A DNA stretch of 64,000 nucleotides, taken from positions 248,001 to 312,000 of the forward strand of contig JBECUI020000030.1 of assembly GCA_040954595.2 (NCBI GenBank), in the 5' to 3' direction. The position numbers were made by a program, and so were the translations under genes. The notes below the pieces were generated by a model. That model did not search any database. It saw only the letters and a list, made by a program, of their open reading frames with translations, and was not told the DNA's origin. This document shows, in pieces, positions 18,232 to 28,519 of this stretch. How positions within the stretch are numbered: position 1 is the first letter of the stretch; every line of letters begins with the position of its first letter. The stretch is from Balanoglossus misakiensis. Lineage: Eukaryota > Hemichordata.

Positions 18232-18348
18232 GAAGAAAACTACGGCAAGTTGCCGGGGATAGAAGACGGCGTGCTGGGAATGCGGTTTATCGAACGAGCC
18301 ATTGAGAGTCCGGGGGAAAGAGTAGCTGGGTTTCGTTTTCATGTCTAG
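18232..18348 (+). pseudogene. C-terminal remnant of a Gfo/Idh/MocA oxidoreductase
   Basis: The frame ends KLPGIEDGVLGMRFIERAIES, almost the same as the end of the intact relative at about 5.19-5.27 kb (LPGIEDGVLGMRFVDRALKS). No catalytic or NAD-binding part precedes it. It is therefore the last 38 or so codons of a deleted gene. It marks the right edge of the segment that carries the Tm-1-like pair and leads directly into the aldo/keto reductase, which may once have been its operon partner. Confidence 0.75.
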
Positions 18349-18384
18349 GCTCATACAGAGATATTAAATAGGGAGCGTGTAATT

Positions 18385-19251
18385 ATGGAATATTTGACTT
18401 TATATAATGGTTCAAGAATGCCGCAGCTTGGTTTCGGCGTTGGTGCAATTAATACATTTGGGGACAGCTCGGATTCTGTTACCGCAGTAATTGACAGAGC
18501 GATAGAAGTGGGGTATCGACATTTTGATACAGCCTCTATATACAATACGGAAGGGAACGTTGGAGCGGCCATAGCACGGAGTGGGATTGATCGGAGCGAG
18601 TTTTTTATTACTTCAAAACTATGGTTTGATGATTTCGGTAATGTGTTAGAAGCGGCTAAAAAGAGTTTGAAGAATCTACAAACAGATTACCTCGATTTAT
18701 ATTTGATGCATTGGCCGATTCGGGAACGTTTTTTGGATGCGTGGAAAGCGATGGAACAGTTATACGAGCAGGGGCTGGTCAAAGCCATTGGGGGCAGTAA
18801 TTTTTTTATGAAACATATGGACCAGGTATATGCCAATGGAAACATAAAACCTATGGTGAACCAAATAGAAGTTACGCCCTATTATACCCAAAAAGAGATG
18901 CGGGATTTTTGTAATCAAGAGAAAATAGTTGTTACCGCATGGGGTCCCTTAGGGACAGGCAATTGGAACTCTGTCCCCTCCGATAGGAAACCATTGTATT
19001 CTCCGGTAGTACTCGATATGGCGAAGAAGTATAATAAAACAGCAGCTCAGATTATTTTACGCTGGGGAATAGATGCGGGAATTAGCCTAATACCCAAGTC
19101 ACAGAATGAAGCGAGAATGCGTGAAAATATTGATCTGTTTAATTTTACATTGCCCGCGGAGGATAGAAAAAAAATAGAGCTGGAGAATATGAATTTTTCT
19201 ATCGGCATCACCTACGCAGCTGGCAATCAAGACATGCTGGCAAGAATTTGA
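18385..19251 (+). CDS. Aldo/keto reductase
   Basis: 288 residues of the AKR barrel. The tetrad is visible as Asp48 and Tyr53 (FDTASIYNTEG), Lys78 (ITSKLW) and His109 (YLMHWP). The C-terminal NADP site includes LIPKSQNEARMREN. It reduces aldehydes, ketones or sugars with NADPH, with unknown substrate here. GGGAG lies nine bases before the ATG. It follows the oxidoreductase remnant and precedes, after a promoter-containing gap, a sugar ABC importer. Confidence 0.9.
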   Translation: MEYLTLYNGSRMPQLGFGVGAINTFGDSSDSVTAVIDRAIEVGYRHFDTASIYNTEGNVGAAIARSGIDRSEFFITSKLWFDDFGNVLEAAKKSLKNLQTDYLDLYLMHWPIRERFLDAWKAMEQLYEQGLVKAIGGSNFFMKHMDQVYANGNIKPMVNQIEVTPYYTQKEMRDFCNQEKIVVTAWGPLGTGNWNSVPSDRKPLYSPVVLDMAKKYNKTAAQIILRWGIDAGISLIPKSQNEARMRENIDLFNFTLPAEDRKKIELENMNFSIGITYAAGNQDMLARI

Positions 19252-19451
19252 AATACAAAAGGGCGGGGAATCTCAAAAAACGTGTGCTAACACGATATTC
19301 TAAATGGCATAAGCGACTACCGCAAGGATCTGACTCTAATTACAGGCATATAGACCGACTTTATATTTCTTCTTCCTACAAGTGTTATACATTATATAAT
19401 GCTTCTATAGTATTTCTTGTTCTCCTCTGGAATATTTATTTTATAAGATAA

Positions 19452-19528
19452 TTGACAAGTTTGCATTTCTGTTCTATTATATTTATGTATTTTATTATAT
19501 GATATTGGATATGTTTACATTAATGTAA
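19452..19528 (+). promoter_or_regulatory. Promoter and palindromic operator of the CUT1 importer operon
   Basis: TTGACA (19452-19457) and TATTAT (19475-19480) are spaced by 17 bases, a near-consensus promoter. Downstream, between promoter and gene, TTACATTAATGTAA (19515-19528) is a perfect 14-base palindrome suited to a LacI- or GntR-like repressor. No regulator gene lies next to it. Confidence 0.65.
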
Positions 19529-19539
19529 TGTTGTAAAGA

Positions 19540-20415
19540 ATGGAAAGTATAATACGAAAAAAGATTATTTTGTTCTTTGTACCCGGATTAATATTGTTTG
19601 CAATATTTTATTTGGGGCCTGTGTTATTGACCTTTACGTATTCTTTTACAGACAAGGCGCTTACTGGAACTAAATCTCAGGGGTTTAATTTTGTAGGGGT
19701 CGCGAATTTCATTCAAATGTATCAGGATCCTCGATTTTCAAACTCGGTTTGGAAAACTATTTCTTTTTTGGTTTTTTCCGGGATTATAGGGCAACAAGTA
19801 TTAGGCATGTTATTAGCTCTTATGAAAAGAGGAAGGGAAGAGTTTTTAATCGACTTCTTGGCATGGCAGTTCTTATTCCATGGATCATGCCTGAGGTTGT
19901 GGCAGGGTTTTCTTTGTATGCATTTTTGGGTGATTTTGGCACTCTGAATACAATATTAGATTTGTTGTTAGGCACGAAAGTAGCATGGCTGTTGATAAGC
20001 CCTATGCTGGCAATTATAGTGGCAAATATATGGCGTGGAACGGCATTTTCTATGATGGTGTTTACTTCTGCTTTAGATGGCGTTCCCAAGGAAGTAGAAG
20101 AATCTGCGGAGATGGAAGGGTGCGACCCCTTAAGAAAACTCTTCTATATTATTATTCCTATTATCAAGGAAACGATTCTTACAAATACAATACTGGTTAT
20201 CTTTCAAACCCTAGGGGCATTTGGTATTATTTTTATGCTTACAGGAGGTGGTCCCAGTGGAGCCACGCAGACACTTCCCATATTCATGTATGATCAGGCC
20301 TTTATAAGATATCAAATTGGATACGGAACGGCAATTTCTTGTGTTCTGCTGGCCATTGGTATCATTATTAGTCTTGGATATATTTCCTTCGAGAAAAAAG
20401 GGTGTGAGTACATGA
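19540..20415 (+). CDS. CUT1-family ABC sugar permease, MalF type (frameshifted)
   Basis: First membrane subunit of a sugar importer. It starts IILFFVPGLILFAIFYLGPVLLTFTYSF, a typical MalF-like first segment, and carries the permease EAA-type loop EESAEMEGCDPLRKLFYIIIPI. The frame is lost in a run of five T at about 19843 and resumes as NRLLGMAVLIPWIMPE. As written, the second part reads through into the next permease. Removing one A from the six-A run at 20394-20399 gives a stop overlapping the next ATG. Both anomalies look like homopolymer errors, giving a normal protein of about 290 residues. Confidence 0.8.
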
Positions 20416-21236
20416 GTTCCATATATAAAAAAAGAGTACCATATTTTCAATACAGCTTATTAATTTTTATCGGAGTGTTATTTTTTCTTCCTGTTATTTG
20501 GGTGCTGTTGGCATCTTTTGATGAGCACGCCACTCTCAGCATAGGCATGTCTAAAGCATCGTTGTCTAATTATCTTACTGTGTTTACCGACGGAAAGAAT
20601 TTTCAAGCGTTGGGAAATTCGTTAATGATATCATTGGGTCAGTCTATAGTAACTATCATTGTAGGGTTAATAACTGCATACCCTTTGTCGCGCTTGCGCA
20701 TGAAATACAAAAAGCAAATACTACTCGGAATATTGTTTATGACAGGATTGCCCATTATAGCATTGATGGTTCCTGTGTATCAATTATTTAGCTTACTAAA
20801 AATACAGAATTCAATATTGTCAACGATATTTTTTATGGCAACAGCAGCCCTTCCCTTTAATATTTGGTTATTGAGAAACTTTATGAATACTGTTCCTATC
20901 TCTTTGGAGGAATCGGCAAGGATCGATGGAGCAACGACGTTTCAATTATTGTTTCGCGTTATTGTGCCACTTATGGCTTCCGGAATAGCAACTGTTTTTG
21001 TATATAATTTTGCGGCAAGCTGGGGAAATTTCTTTGTTCCATATATTTTGCTTAATTCCGCTCAAAAGATCCCTGCTTCTGTTAAAATCTATGAATTTTT
21101 TGGGCAGTATGGGGCTGTGTCGTATGGAAGTTTGGCGGCGTTTGCAATTATATATACTATTCCGTCAGTGATACTGTATGTCTATAGCCTACGTTTTTTG
21201 ACAGGTGGCTTAACACTGGTAGGAGCAGATAAATAG
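20412..21236 (+). CDS. CUT1-family ABC sugar permease, MalG type
   Basis: About 274 residues and intact. Six membrane segments and the EAA loop EESARIDGATTFQLLFRVIVPLM identify the MalG-type inner-membrane subunit. It pairs with the preceding MalF-type subunit. The ATG at 20412 would overlap the corrected MalF stop in an ATGA. The ATPase of the system is not in this window, as is common for CUT1 systems that share an MsmK-like ATPase. Confidence 0.88.
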   Translation: MSSIYKKRVPYFQYSLLIFIGVLFFLPVIWVLLASFDEHATLSIGMSKASLSNYLTVFTDGKNFQALGNSLMISLGQSIVTIIVGLITAYPLSRLRMKYKKQILLGILFMTGLPIIALMVPVYQLFSLLKIQNSILSTIFFMATAALPFNIWLLRNFMNTVPISLEESARIDGATTFQLLFRVIVPLMASGIATVFVYNFAASWGNFFVPYILLNSAQKIPASVKIYEFFGQYGAVSYGSLAAFAIIYTIPSVILYVYSLRFLTGGLTLVGADK

Positions 21237-21294
21237 GAAGATACATACTTATTAGTAGATAGTTAAAACGAAAAAAATGTTGCGAGGAGGGTGT

Positions 21295-22640
21295 ATGACA
21301 ACATATAAGAAATATATTGAATTGTTAGGTAGTTTAGCAATAGTATTATTGCTGAGTATTTTTGTGGTTGGATGTCAAGGAAGTACAGTGAGTGAGACAG
21401 AAACACTAACTGTTGTTTTGAGAGGAGGTGGAGCAAGAGATTTCCCACGGTGGATCGAGGCTGGATTTGCCGAATATCAAAAAATAAATCCAAATGTCGA
21501 ACTTAATCTTACTGAAGTAAATGCGGCAGAAGGAGAATATTTTGCAAAAATTTCTCTGATGCTTCAATCTGATAAAGCAATAGATGTGGTCTTTGAAGAT
21601 TCATTTATTCTGAAAGCCGATGTTGCGGCGGGATATTTAGCACCGCTTGATCTGAGCGGATGGAATGATTGGGATACGCAATATTCTGCTGCTATTAAAG
21701 AGGGGGTCACTGTTGACGGACAAGTGTATTCTATACCTATTACCTCAGATACTAGGGGCTTGTATTATAACAAGAAAATATTTGAGCAAGTTGGACTTCC
21801 AGTGGACTGGGAACCGACAAACTGGAATGAAGTGTTAGATGCAGCAAGAACTGTTAGAGACAATACCCCCGATGATGTAATTCCGTTTTTCCTGTACTCA
21901 TCCAAAGCAAACGGAGAGGCGACAACGATGCAGGGTGCACAAATGCTTGGTATGGAACAAACGATACCATGTTTGAAAATGATAAGTGGGTAGCGAAATC
22001 TCAGGGCATGTTGGATACATTAAATTTTTATAAGACCGTATATACGGAGAATTTAGGAGCTCCCATATCCATTGTGTTGAGTGGAACAAATAACACGAAC
22101 ACTATTTATCAAGAATATGCGAAATCAGACAAGGTTGCTATTACATTGGACGGAAATTGGATACCGCAACAATGGATTGGTGGAGTCTGGGATGCATGGA
22201 GGGAGCACTACAATTTTACAGCAATGCCAACACAATATGGACAAGGAAAAGGATTTAATTCTATGTCCGGCGGTTGGGGACTGGCAATAAGTAGTCTTTC
22301 CGAGAAAAAAGAACTAGCTATTGATTTTATTAAGTTTATGAACAACCCGGATAATATATATAATCTTATTACCATATCAAACAATCTCATAGTGAGAAAA
22401 GATGTGGGTGCACGACCGGAACTAAAGGAGATGGGGGTGATTGATAAAGCCAGTCAATTTTTGGAGTTTACAAATTTTAGACCAACGAACGAAGAATATC
22501 CTTCTGTTTCCGCAGAACTCCAAGTTGCAGTCGAAGCGGTAGTAACGGGAATTAAAACGCCGACAGAGGCAATGGCCGAATATTCGCAAAGCATAATGAG
22601 AATTGTAGGAGCGGATAGAATAATAGAAAAAATCAAGTAA
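21295..22640 (+). CDS. CUT1 sugar-binding lipoprotein (one frameshift)
   Basis: Signal peptide with lipobox (SIFVVGC, Cys about residue 24) followed by a type II solute-binding fold: LTVVLRGGGARDFPRWIEAGFAEY, then DVVFEDSFIL and the late NGGWGLAISSLSEKKELAIDFIKF-like region. It would capture an oligosaccharide for the preceding permeases. The frame shifts by one base near 21946, where inserting one T restores MLWYGTNDTMFENDKW. ATG 21295 follows GAGGAGGG and is preferred over the upstream in-frame ATG at 21277. The neighbouring alpha-mannosidase suggests mannosides as cargo. Confidence 0.82.
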
Positions 22641-22665
22641 GCAAGTAATTAGCAAGGAGATAACT

Positions 22666-25600
22666 ATGGATAATTATCAGAAACTATATAAAACCAGATT
22701 AGAACAATGGAGTCTAAGACTACAAGAAGGTTTATACGAGGGCATGTTGCCCCTTACAGTGGAAGTTGCTACTTCTAAAAATCAGATATCCTTTGAGCAG
22801 AGGAAAAGCAAACGTTCAAGAAAGTGAAGATAGGAGACAACTGGGGAAAAACATGGAAAGTGCATGGTTTCATATAACAGCAAGTATTCCGGCTGAATGG
22901 AAAGGAAAAAATCTTCTAGCACGTATAGACATTGGCGGAGAAGGATTAGTTTTTGATAATGAGGGAGTCCCACAACAAGCCATTACCAATAAATCAATAT
23001 TTATATTTGACCAAGGATATTTTAAGCGTCAAAATGTTCATTTGTTACAGTATATTACTGAGGGAAAAATTGAATTATGGATAGAAGGAGTTGCGAACAG
23101 TTTATTTGGTGTGGAGAGACCGGAAGATCCAAAGTTAGATGATGCTCATTTACACGGTAGCATGTATCCTACAATTACTCAGATGGGGTTTGTACCTTTT
23201 GATGAGGAATTGTGGGATTTTATGCTTGATATCGATGTACTCGTTGGGTTAGTACGTGCGGTGGATGAAGAAGGGGTACGGCATGCACGACTTATGCATG
23301 GACTGATGGAAGCGGCAGCCATATATGCGGATAGACGAGAAAATCTTACAAAAGCAAAAAAAATTACTGACAAACTGCTTAAACAGAAAGCTACGCCTTC
23401 TTCCTTAACCGCTTTGTCGATAGGACATGCACATATCGATACTGCATGGCTATGGCCGGTATCGGAAACAATCAAGAAGTGTGCACGGACATTCAGTTCT
23501 CAGATAGATTTATTGGAACGATATCCTAACTATGTATTTGGCGCTTCTGCACCACAACATTATTGGTATATCAAGAAATATTATCCTGAGTTATATAAGA
23601 AAATCAAGGCTTTTGTTAAAGCAGGCAGATGGGAATTGCAAGGCCGGTATGTGGATAGAAGCAGATTGTAATTTACCCAGTGGAGAATCTTTTATCCGTC
23701 AGTTTATTCATGGCAAGAACTTTTACAAAGATGAGTTTGGCATAGATGTAGACAACCTATGGATACCTGATGTTTTTGGGTATTCTGCAACCCTTCCACA
23801 GATAATGAAAAAATCAGGGGTAGATAATTTTTTAAACACAAAAAATATCTTGGAACCAGTTTAACAAGTTTCCCCATCATACTTTTATATGGCGCGGGTT
23901 AGATGGCACAGAGATACTCACCCATTTCCCTCCGGAAGATACATATAATAGTCTATTAGCACCTGATCGGAGACGAGAATTTTCGGGGATGGTACAGGCC
24001 GAGCGAGCATTCAAAGAGAAAGGGATTGTTGATCATTTTATGGTACTTTTTGGTGTAGGAGATGGCGGGGGTGGTCCTGTTGATGAGATGGTCGAACGTG
24101 GAAATCGTATGACAAATCTGGAAGGAGTGCCAAAGGTAAGGTTCGGAACGGCTACTGAACTATTTAAGAAACTGAAACCCCATAAAGATAAACTTGCTAC
24201 ATGGGTAGGAGAATTGTACTTAGAGTATCATAGAGGGACACTTACTACTCAAGCAAAAGTTAAAAAATATAATAGAAAGATAGAATACGCACTACAAGAA
24301 ATAGAAAAACTATCAATGTTTGGTGAAGCAAAAATGTATCCCCGAAAAAATCTACATACATGGTGGAGGGTATTATTATTAAATCAATTTCATGATATTA
24401 TCCCCGGCTCAAGTATTCATAAGGTATACGAAGTCGCACATAAAGAATATCAGAATATACTAGACGAAGTAGAACAAGTAAGAACGCACCTCGTTTCAGA
24501 ATATTGTAAAGAAAACAAAAATGGAGCGGTGCTATTCAATCCGCATTCTTATGATATACAGACGACAGTGCTCTTGCCTAAAAGGTGGAATGGCTTTTCT
24601 GTAATGGATACAGATGGCATAGAATATCCCGTTCAAAATAATACAGTGGGAGTTTCGATGAAACAACACGAAATGAAAACATTGTATAAAGGAAAGAAGC
24701 AAGCGACACAAACACAGCACCGAGAAGCGCTCGTGCTGGAGAACAATGTAATCAGATATGATTTTGATAAGACTGGAAAGATTACTAAAATATATGACAA
24801 AGAAACAAAGGAAATAGTATCGGCAGGCGACGGTAATGTTTTTACATTATACGAAGACCGACCCCATAACTTTGATGCATGGGATATAGATGAGTACTAT
24901 GAGAATTGTATTCAAGAACAACTTTCTGCGACGAAGCATAGTCTAGTTGAAACAGGAATGCTCTATTCTTGTGTAGAATTTATGTATGAGTTTGGAAGTT
25001 CCACCATGTCACAAAAGATTACATTGGGGAGAACATTCAAAGAGATTAGACTTCAATACCCATTTGGATTGGAAGAAAGACATTCAATGGTACGTGTAGA
25101 GTTTCCTGTCAATATTTCAAACACAGAAGCACTGTATGATATACAATATGGGTTTCTTGGCAGACCCACCCATAGAAATACGAGTTGGGACAGAGCACGC
25201 TTTGAAGTCTGTGGGCATAAGTATGCGGACTTATCTAACAATCAGTATGGCGTAGCACTACTAAACGACTGTAAGTATGGATACAAAATATTTGACAACA
25301 CCTTGAGTTTATCCTTGTTGCGCTCGCCAACACATCCTGATCCTATAGCAGATAGGGGAAAACATCAGTTTGTGTATGCCTTATTACCACATACGGGAAC
25401 ACTCATTGATAGCGATGTTATGAAAGAGGCGACGGATATTAATCAACCTATACGAGTATTTGATGGGTTGGAATATGCTAAAACATTGCGACTTCCAACT
25501 ATCGATAACAATAAGGATATCAGTATTGATGTGATAAAACGAGGAGAAAAAGACGACTCCATCTATGTACGACTGGTTGAGAGAAATGGAAATTTTAGTA

Positions 25601-25740
25601 GCTGTACTCTACACTATGATGGAGCAACTTCGTATGTAGAAACGGATATGCTGGAATGGGAAAAGATTTCAAAACCAATGTCCATACATAAAAAAATAAC
25701 ATTTAAGCCGTTTGAAATTAAGACTATCAATCTTCTATAA
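22666..25740 (+). CDS. GH38 alpha-mannosidase (three frameshifts)
   Basis: A protein of about 1,020 residues once read across three indels. The metal-binding AHIDTAWLWP motif and the nucleophile region WIPDVFGYSATLPQI mark glycoside hydrolase family 38, and FHDIIPGSSIHKVY lies later. It cleaves terminal alpha-mannose, in the cytoplasm because no signal peptide is present. Indels lie at about 22,795, at 23,641 (one C too many restores QGGMWIEADCNLPSGES when removed) and at about 23,851 (one A too many). No nonsense substitutions are seen. It follows the sugar importer by 25 bases with AAGGAG before the ATG, so the operon imports and trims mannosides. Confidence 0.83.
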
Positions 25741-25771
25741 TAGAAATATAGCTATTATAGAATTACTATGG

Positions 25772-25777
25772 TATAAT
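25772..25777 (+). promoter_or_regulatory. Candidate -10 box of the xylose operon
   Basis: A perfect TATAAT lies 42 bases before the xylF ATG. The -35 hexamer at 17 bases spacing is poor, which would suit activator-dependent transcription. No xylR gene is nearby. Confidence 0.3.
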
Positions 25778-25819
25778 AAATCTTGATAGTATTATCATAT
25801 CATTAGGGGGATTATATAT

Positions 25820-26929
25820 ATGAAAAAAACAAACAAGAATTTGTTCATTGGTGTATTTATAGTACTGTGTATGCTTTCTATAAATATTAATGTATTTGCT
25901 GCAGGTGCCGCCGCTGCTGACGGCGTTCTTATTGGAATTGCCATGCCTGAAACACATGTTGAGAGATGGAAAAGGGATGGGGCTGAACTAAAGTTGGAGG
26001 CTGAATCTCTAGGATATAGAGCGGAAGTCGCATATGCCGATGCAGACCAAGGGAAGCAAAACCAACAAATAGAGGATTTTATAACTAAGGGGGCGAAACT
26101 CATTGTTGTCGGCTCGGTTAATGAAGGAGCAGCAGAGGCTGTAGCGAAGGCAAATACGGAAGGAGTAATTATTATAGCCTATGATCGACTCATTACCGAT
26201 TCCGCCGATTACGATTATTATATTACCTTCGATAACTTCAAAGTCGGTCAAATTCAAGGACAAGCAATTGTAGACGCTTTGAATTTATCCTCTGCTCGAG
26301 ATAAAAAGATTACCTATTTTGCAGGTTCTCCAACAGATAATAATGCCTATGTTTTCTTTGATGGTGCTATGGATATGTTAAATCAGTATGTTGACAGTGG
26401 GGCACTTACGGTAGTAGGACCCCCACCGCGAAGCTCCAAAGATTCCTCATTTACACAGATTACTACGGAAAACTGGAGAGCCGAAGAGGCAAAGAAAAGG
26501 ATGGAAAACTTGTTGAATAGCGATGCAAGCAATGTCGTACTGGATGCAGTATTAGCCCCCAACGACCCGGTAGCTCGTGCCATTATTGAAGCATTATTGA
26601 CTGATGCGAAATATGCCAATACCCTTCCAATCGTTACCGGACAGGACGGAGAACTTGCATCTATTAAGATGATAAGGATGGGAAACAATACATGACGGTA
26701 TTCAAAGATACGCGAAATCTTGCGAAAGCCGCAATAGTATTAGCTGATTTTTTGTTAAAAGGTGAAACTCCGAATATTTCCGGTGCACGAGTAGATAACA
26801 CTGCATATGATACGGGGAAAAAAGATAGTAACATCATATTTACTTGAACCAGTGGCGGTTACTCAAAGCAACTATGAAGAAATTATGGTTGGTTCTGGGT
26901 ATATCACTCAAGAACAATTAAATAATTAA
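25820..26929 (+). CDS. xylF: Xylose-type periplasmic sugar-binding protein (two frameshifts)
   Basis: Signal peptide (ending NVFAAG) and a type I binding fold close to XylF/ChvE. Landmarks are IGIAMPETHVERWKRDG, KLIVVGSVNEGAAEAV, DYYITFDNFKVGQIQG and VLAPNDPVARAIIEAL. The frame shifts at about 26,675, where one G restores IRDGKQYMTVFKDTRNLAKAA, and again at a run of A near 26,820, where removing one gives KIVTSYLLEPVAVTQ. Corrected length is about 369 residues, normal for the family. First gene of the xylFGHAB operon. Confidence 0.85.
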
Positions 26930-26942
26930 AGACTATCTATAT

Positions 26943-26976
26943 GAGAGGATAGAGCATTGTGTTGCTCTATTCTCTT
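26943..26976 (+). terminator. Intercistronic stem-loop between xylF and xylG
   Basis: GAGAGGATAGAGCA (26943-26956) pairs with TGCTCTATTCTCTT (26963-26976) across a six-base loop, giving a 14-pair stem with two G-T pairs and no T-run. It probably protects the xylF message and lowers downstream expression. The pseudouridine operon has a stem-loop at the equivalent place. Confidence 0.6.
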
Positions 26977-26992
26977 ATTGTGATGGCATAAG

Positions 26993-28519
26993 ATGGATAT
27001 CTTAAAAGCTGTTCATTTAACTAAACGTTTCCCGGGGGTTCTTGCCCTTGATGGTGTCAATTTCACTGTTCAAAAAGGGGAGATACACTGTCTTTGCGGT
27101 GAAAATGGTGCCGGCAAATCTACCCTCATGAAAATTATTTCCGGTGTGTATCCGTATGGAAGTTATGAGGGGGAGATTTATTTTAAGGGGGAACTTCAAA
27201 AATATCATACGGTGAAAGATAGCGAAGAAGACGGCATAGCTATTATTCATCAAGAACTTTCCCTCAGTCCTTACCTATCTATAGCTGAGAATATATTCCT
27301 CGGGCATCAACATGCAAAACTGGGAGTGATTAATTTCTTTCAGATGGTAGAGGAGTCAAAGGATCTCTTAATGAAGGTCGGGCTCCGTGAAAATCCGCAA
27401 ACAATAGTAAGCACCTTAGGTCTCGGCAAACAACAATTAGTGGAAATTGCAAAGGCATTATCGAAAAATGTTGAACTTCTTATATTAGACGAACCGACCT
27501 CATCACTCAATGATCAGGAATGCGATAAGCTCTTAGACTTTATTCTTGAGCTAAAAAAAGAAGGGCTGACCTGTGTCATGATATCTCATAAACTGAATGA
27601 GATATTGAAAATTGCTGATTCTATTACTATTTTTAGGGACGGGCGTACAATTATTACATATGATACCACGCAGCCCGTTACGGAAGCGGATATTATCAGA
27701 AACATGGTAGGGCGAGATATGTCGGATAGATTCCCTAAACGCAGTCCAAAAATTGAGCCTGAAATACAACTGGATGTTAAAAATTGGTCTGTGTATCATC
27801 CCATGGATTCAGAAAAAAAGATCATTCACGATGCAACGTTTCATGTTAAGAAAGGGGAAATCGTAGGTCTTTGCGGTTTAACAGGATCGGGGCGAACCGA
27901 ACTAATGATGAGTATCTTCGGTGGTGCATATGGATCCAAGCATAGCGGCGATGTGTTTCTTCGAGGGAAAAAGGTACACTGGCGTACTCCCAAAGATGCA
28001 TTGACAGATGGTCTCGGGTATATTTCCGAAGATCGGAAGGAGTTGGGGTTAATTCTTATACAGGATGTAAAAACTAATATAGCCAACTCTGCTCTTCAAA
28101 AATGTTCTCAGTTTGGAGTCATAAAAAACCATGTGGTCGAGTCAGTAGGGCTACATTATAAGAAAAAAATAAATATAAAAACTCCTACGGTACATACCTT
28201 AGTTAATGTACTCAGTGGGGGGAATCAACAGAAGGTTGTTATTAGTCGCTGCCTGTATGCCGACCCGGATGTTTTAATTATTGATGAACCAACACGTGGC
28301 ATTGATGTCGGTGCTAAATATGAAATATATACAATACTGAACGGGCTAGCTGCTGCGGGAAAAAGCATAATAATGATATCATCCGAGCTTGTGGAAATTC
28401 TTGGTATGTCGGACAGGATTTATATTATGAATGAGGGTAGAATTAAAGGGGAACTCGCCGTACAAGATGCAACACAAGAAAAAATTATGCACATTGCTAT
28501 AGGAAAAGGGAAGGATTAA
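26993..28519 (+). CDS. xylG: Xylose ABC transporter ATPase (two ABC domains)
   Basis: 508 residues. Domain 1 has GENGAGKSTLMKIISGVYPYGSYEGEI, a XylG/GguA-type sequence, and LLILDEPTSSL. Domain 2 has GLTGSGRTELMMSIFG (degenerate Walker A), LSGGNQQKVV and VLIIDEPTRGIDVG. It powers xylose import with XylF and XylH. It is intact, ends one base before xylH, and is preceded by a stem-loop after xylF. Confidence 0.92.
   Translation: MDILKAVHLTKRFPGVLALDGVNFTVQKGEIHCLCGENGAGKSTLMKIISGVYPYGSYEGEIYFKGELQKYHTVKDSEEDGIAIIHQELSLSPYLSIAENIFLGHQHAKLGVINFFQMVEESKDLLMKVGLRENPQTIVSTLGLGKQQLVEIAKALSKNVELLILDEPTSSLNDQECDKLLDFILELKKEGLTCVMISHKLNEILKIADSITIFRDGRTIITYDTTQPVTEADIIRNMVGRDMSDRFPKRSPKIEPEIQLDVKNWSVYHPMDSEKKIIHDATFHVKKGEIVGLCGLTGSGRTELMMSIFGGAYGSKHSGDVFLRGKKVHWRTPKDALTDGLGYISEDRKELGLILIQDVKTNIANSALQKCSQFGVIKNHVVESVGLHYKKKINIKTPTVHTLVNVLSGGNQQKVVISRCLYADPDVLIIDEPTRGIDVGAKYEIYTILNGLAAAGKSIIMISSELVEILGMSDRIYIMNEGRIKGELAVQDATQEKIMHIAIGKGKD

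Noticed and set aside
19749-21236. An apparent MalF-MalG fusion protein in one open frame
   Set aside because: The join lies in a six-A run at 20394-20399. Removing one A produces a MalF stop that overlaps the MalG ATG in an ATGA, the normal arrangement. The first part is also frameshifted upstream, so the fusion is almost certainly an indel artefact.
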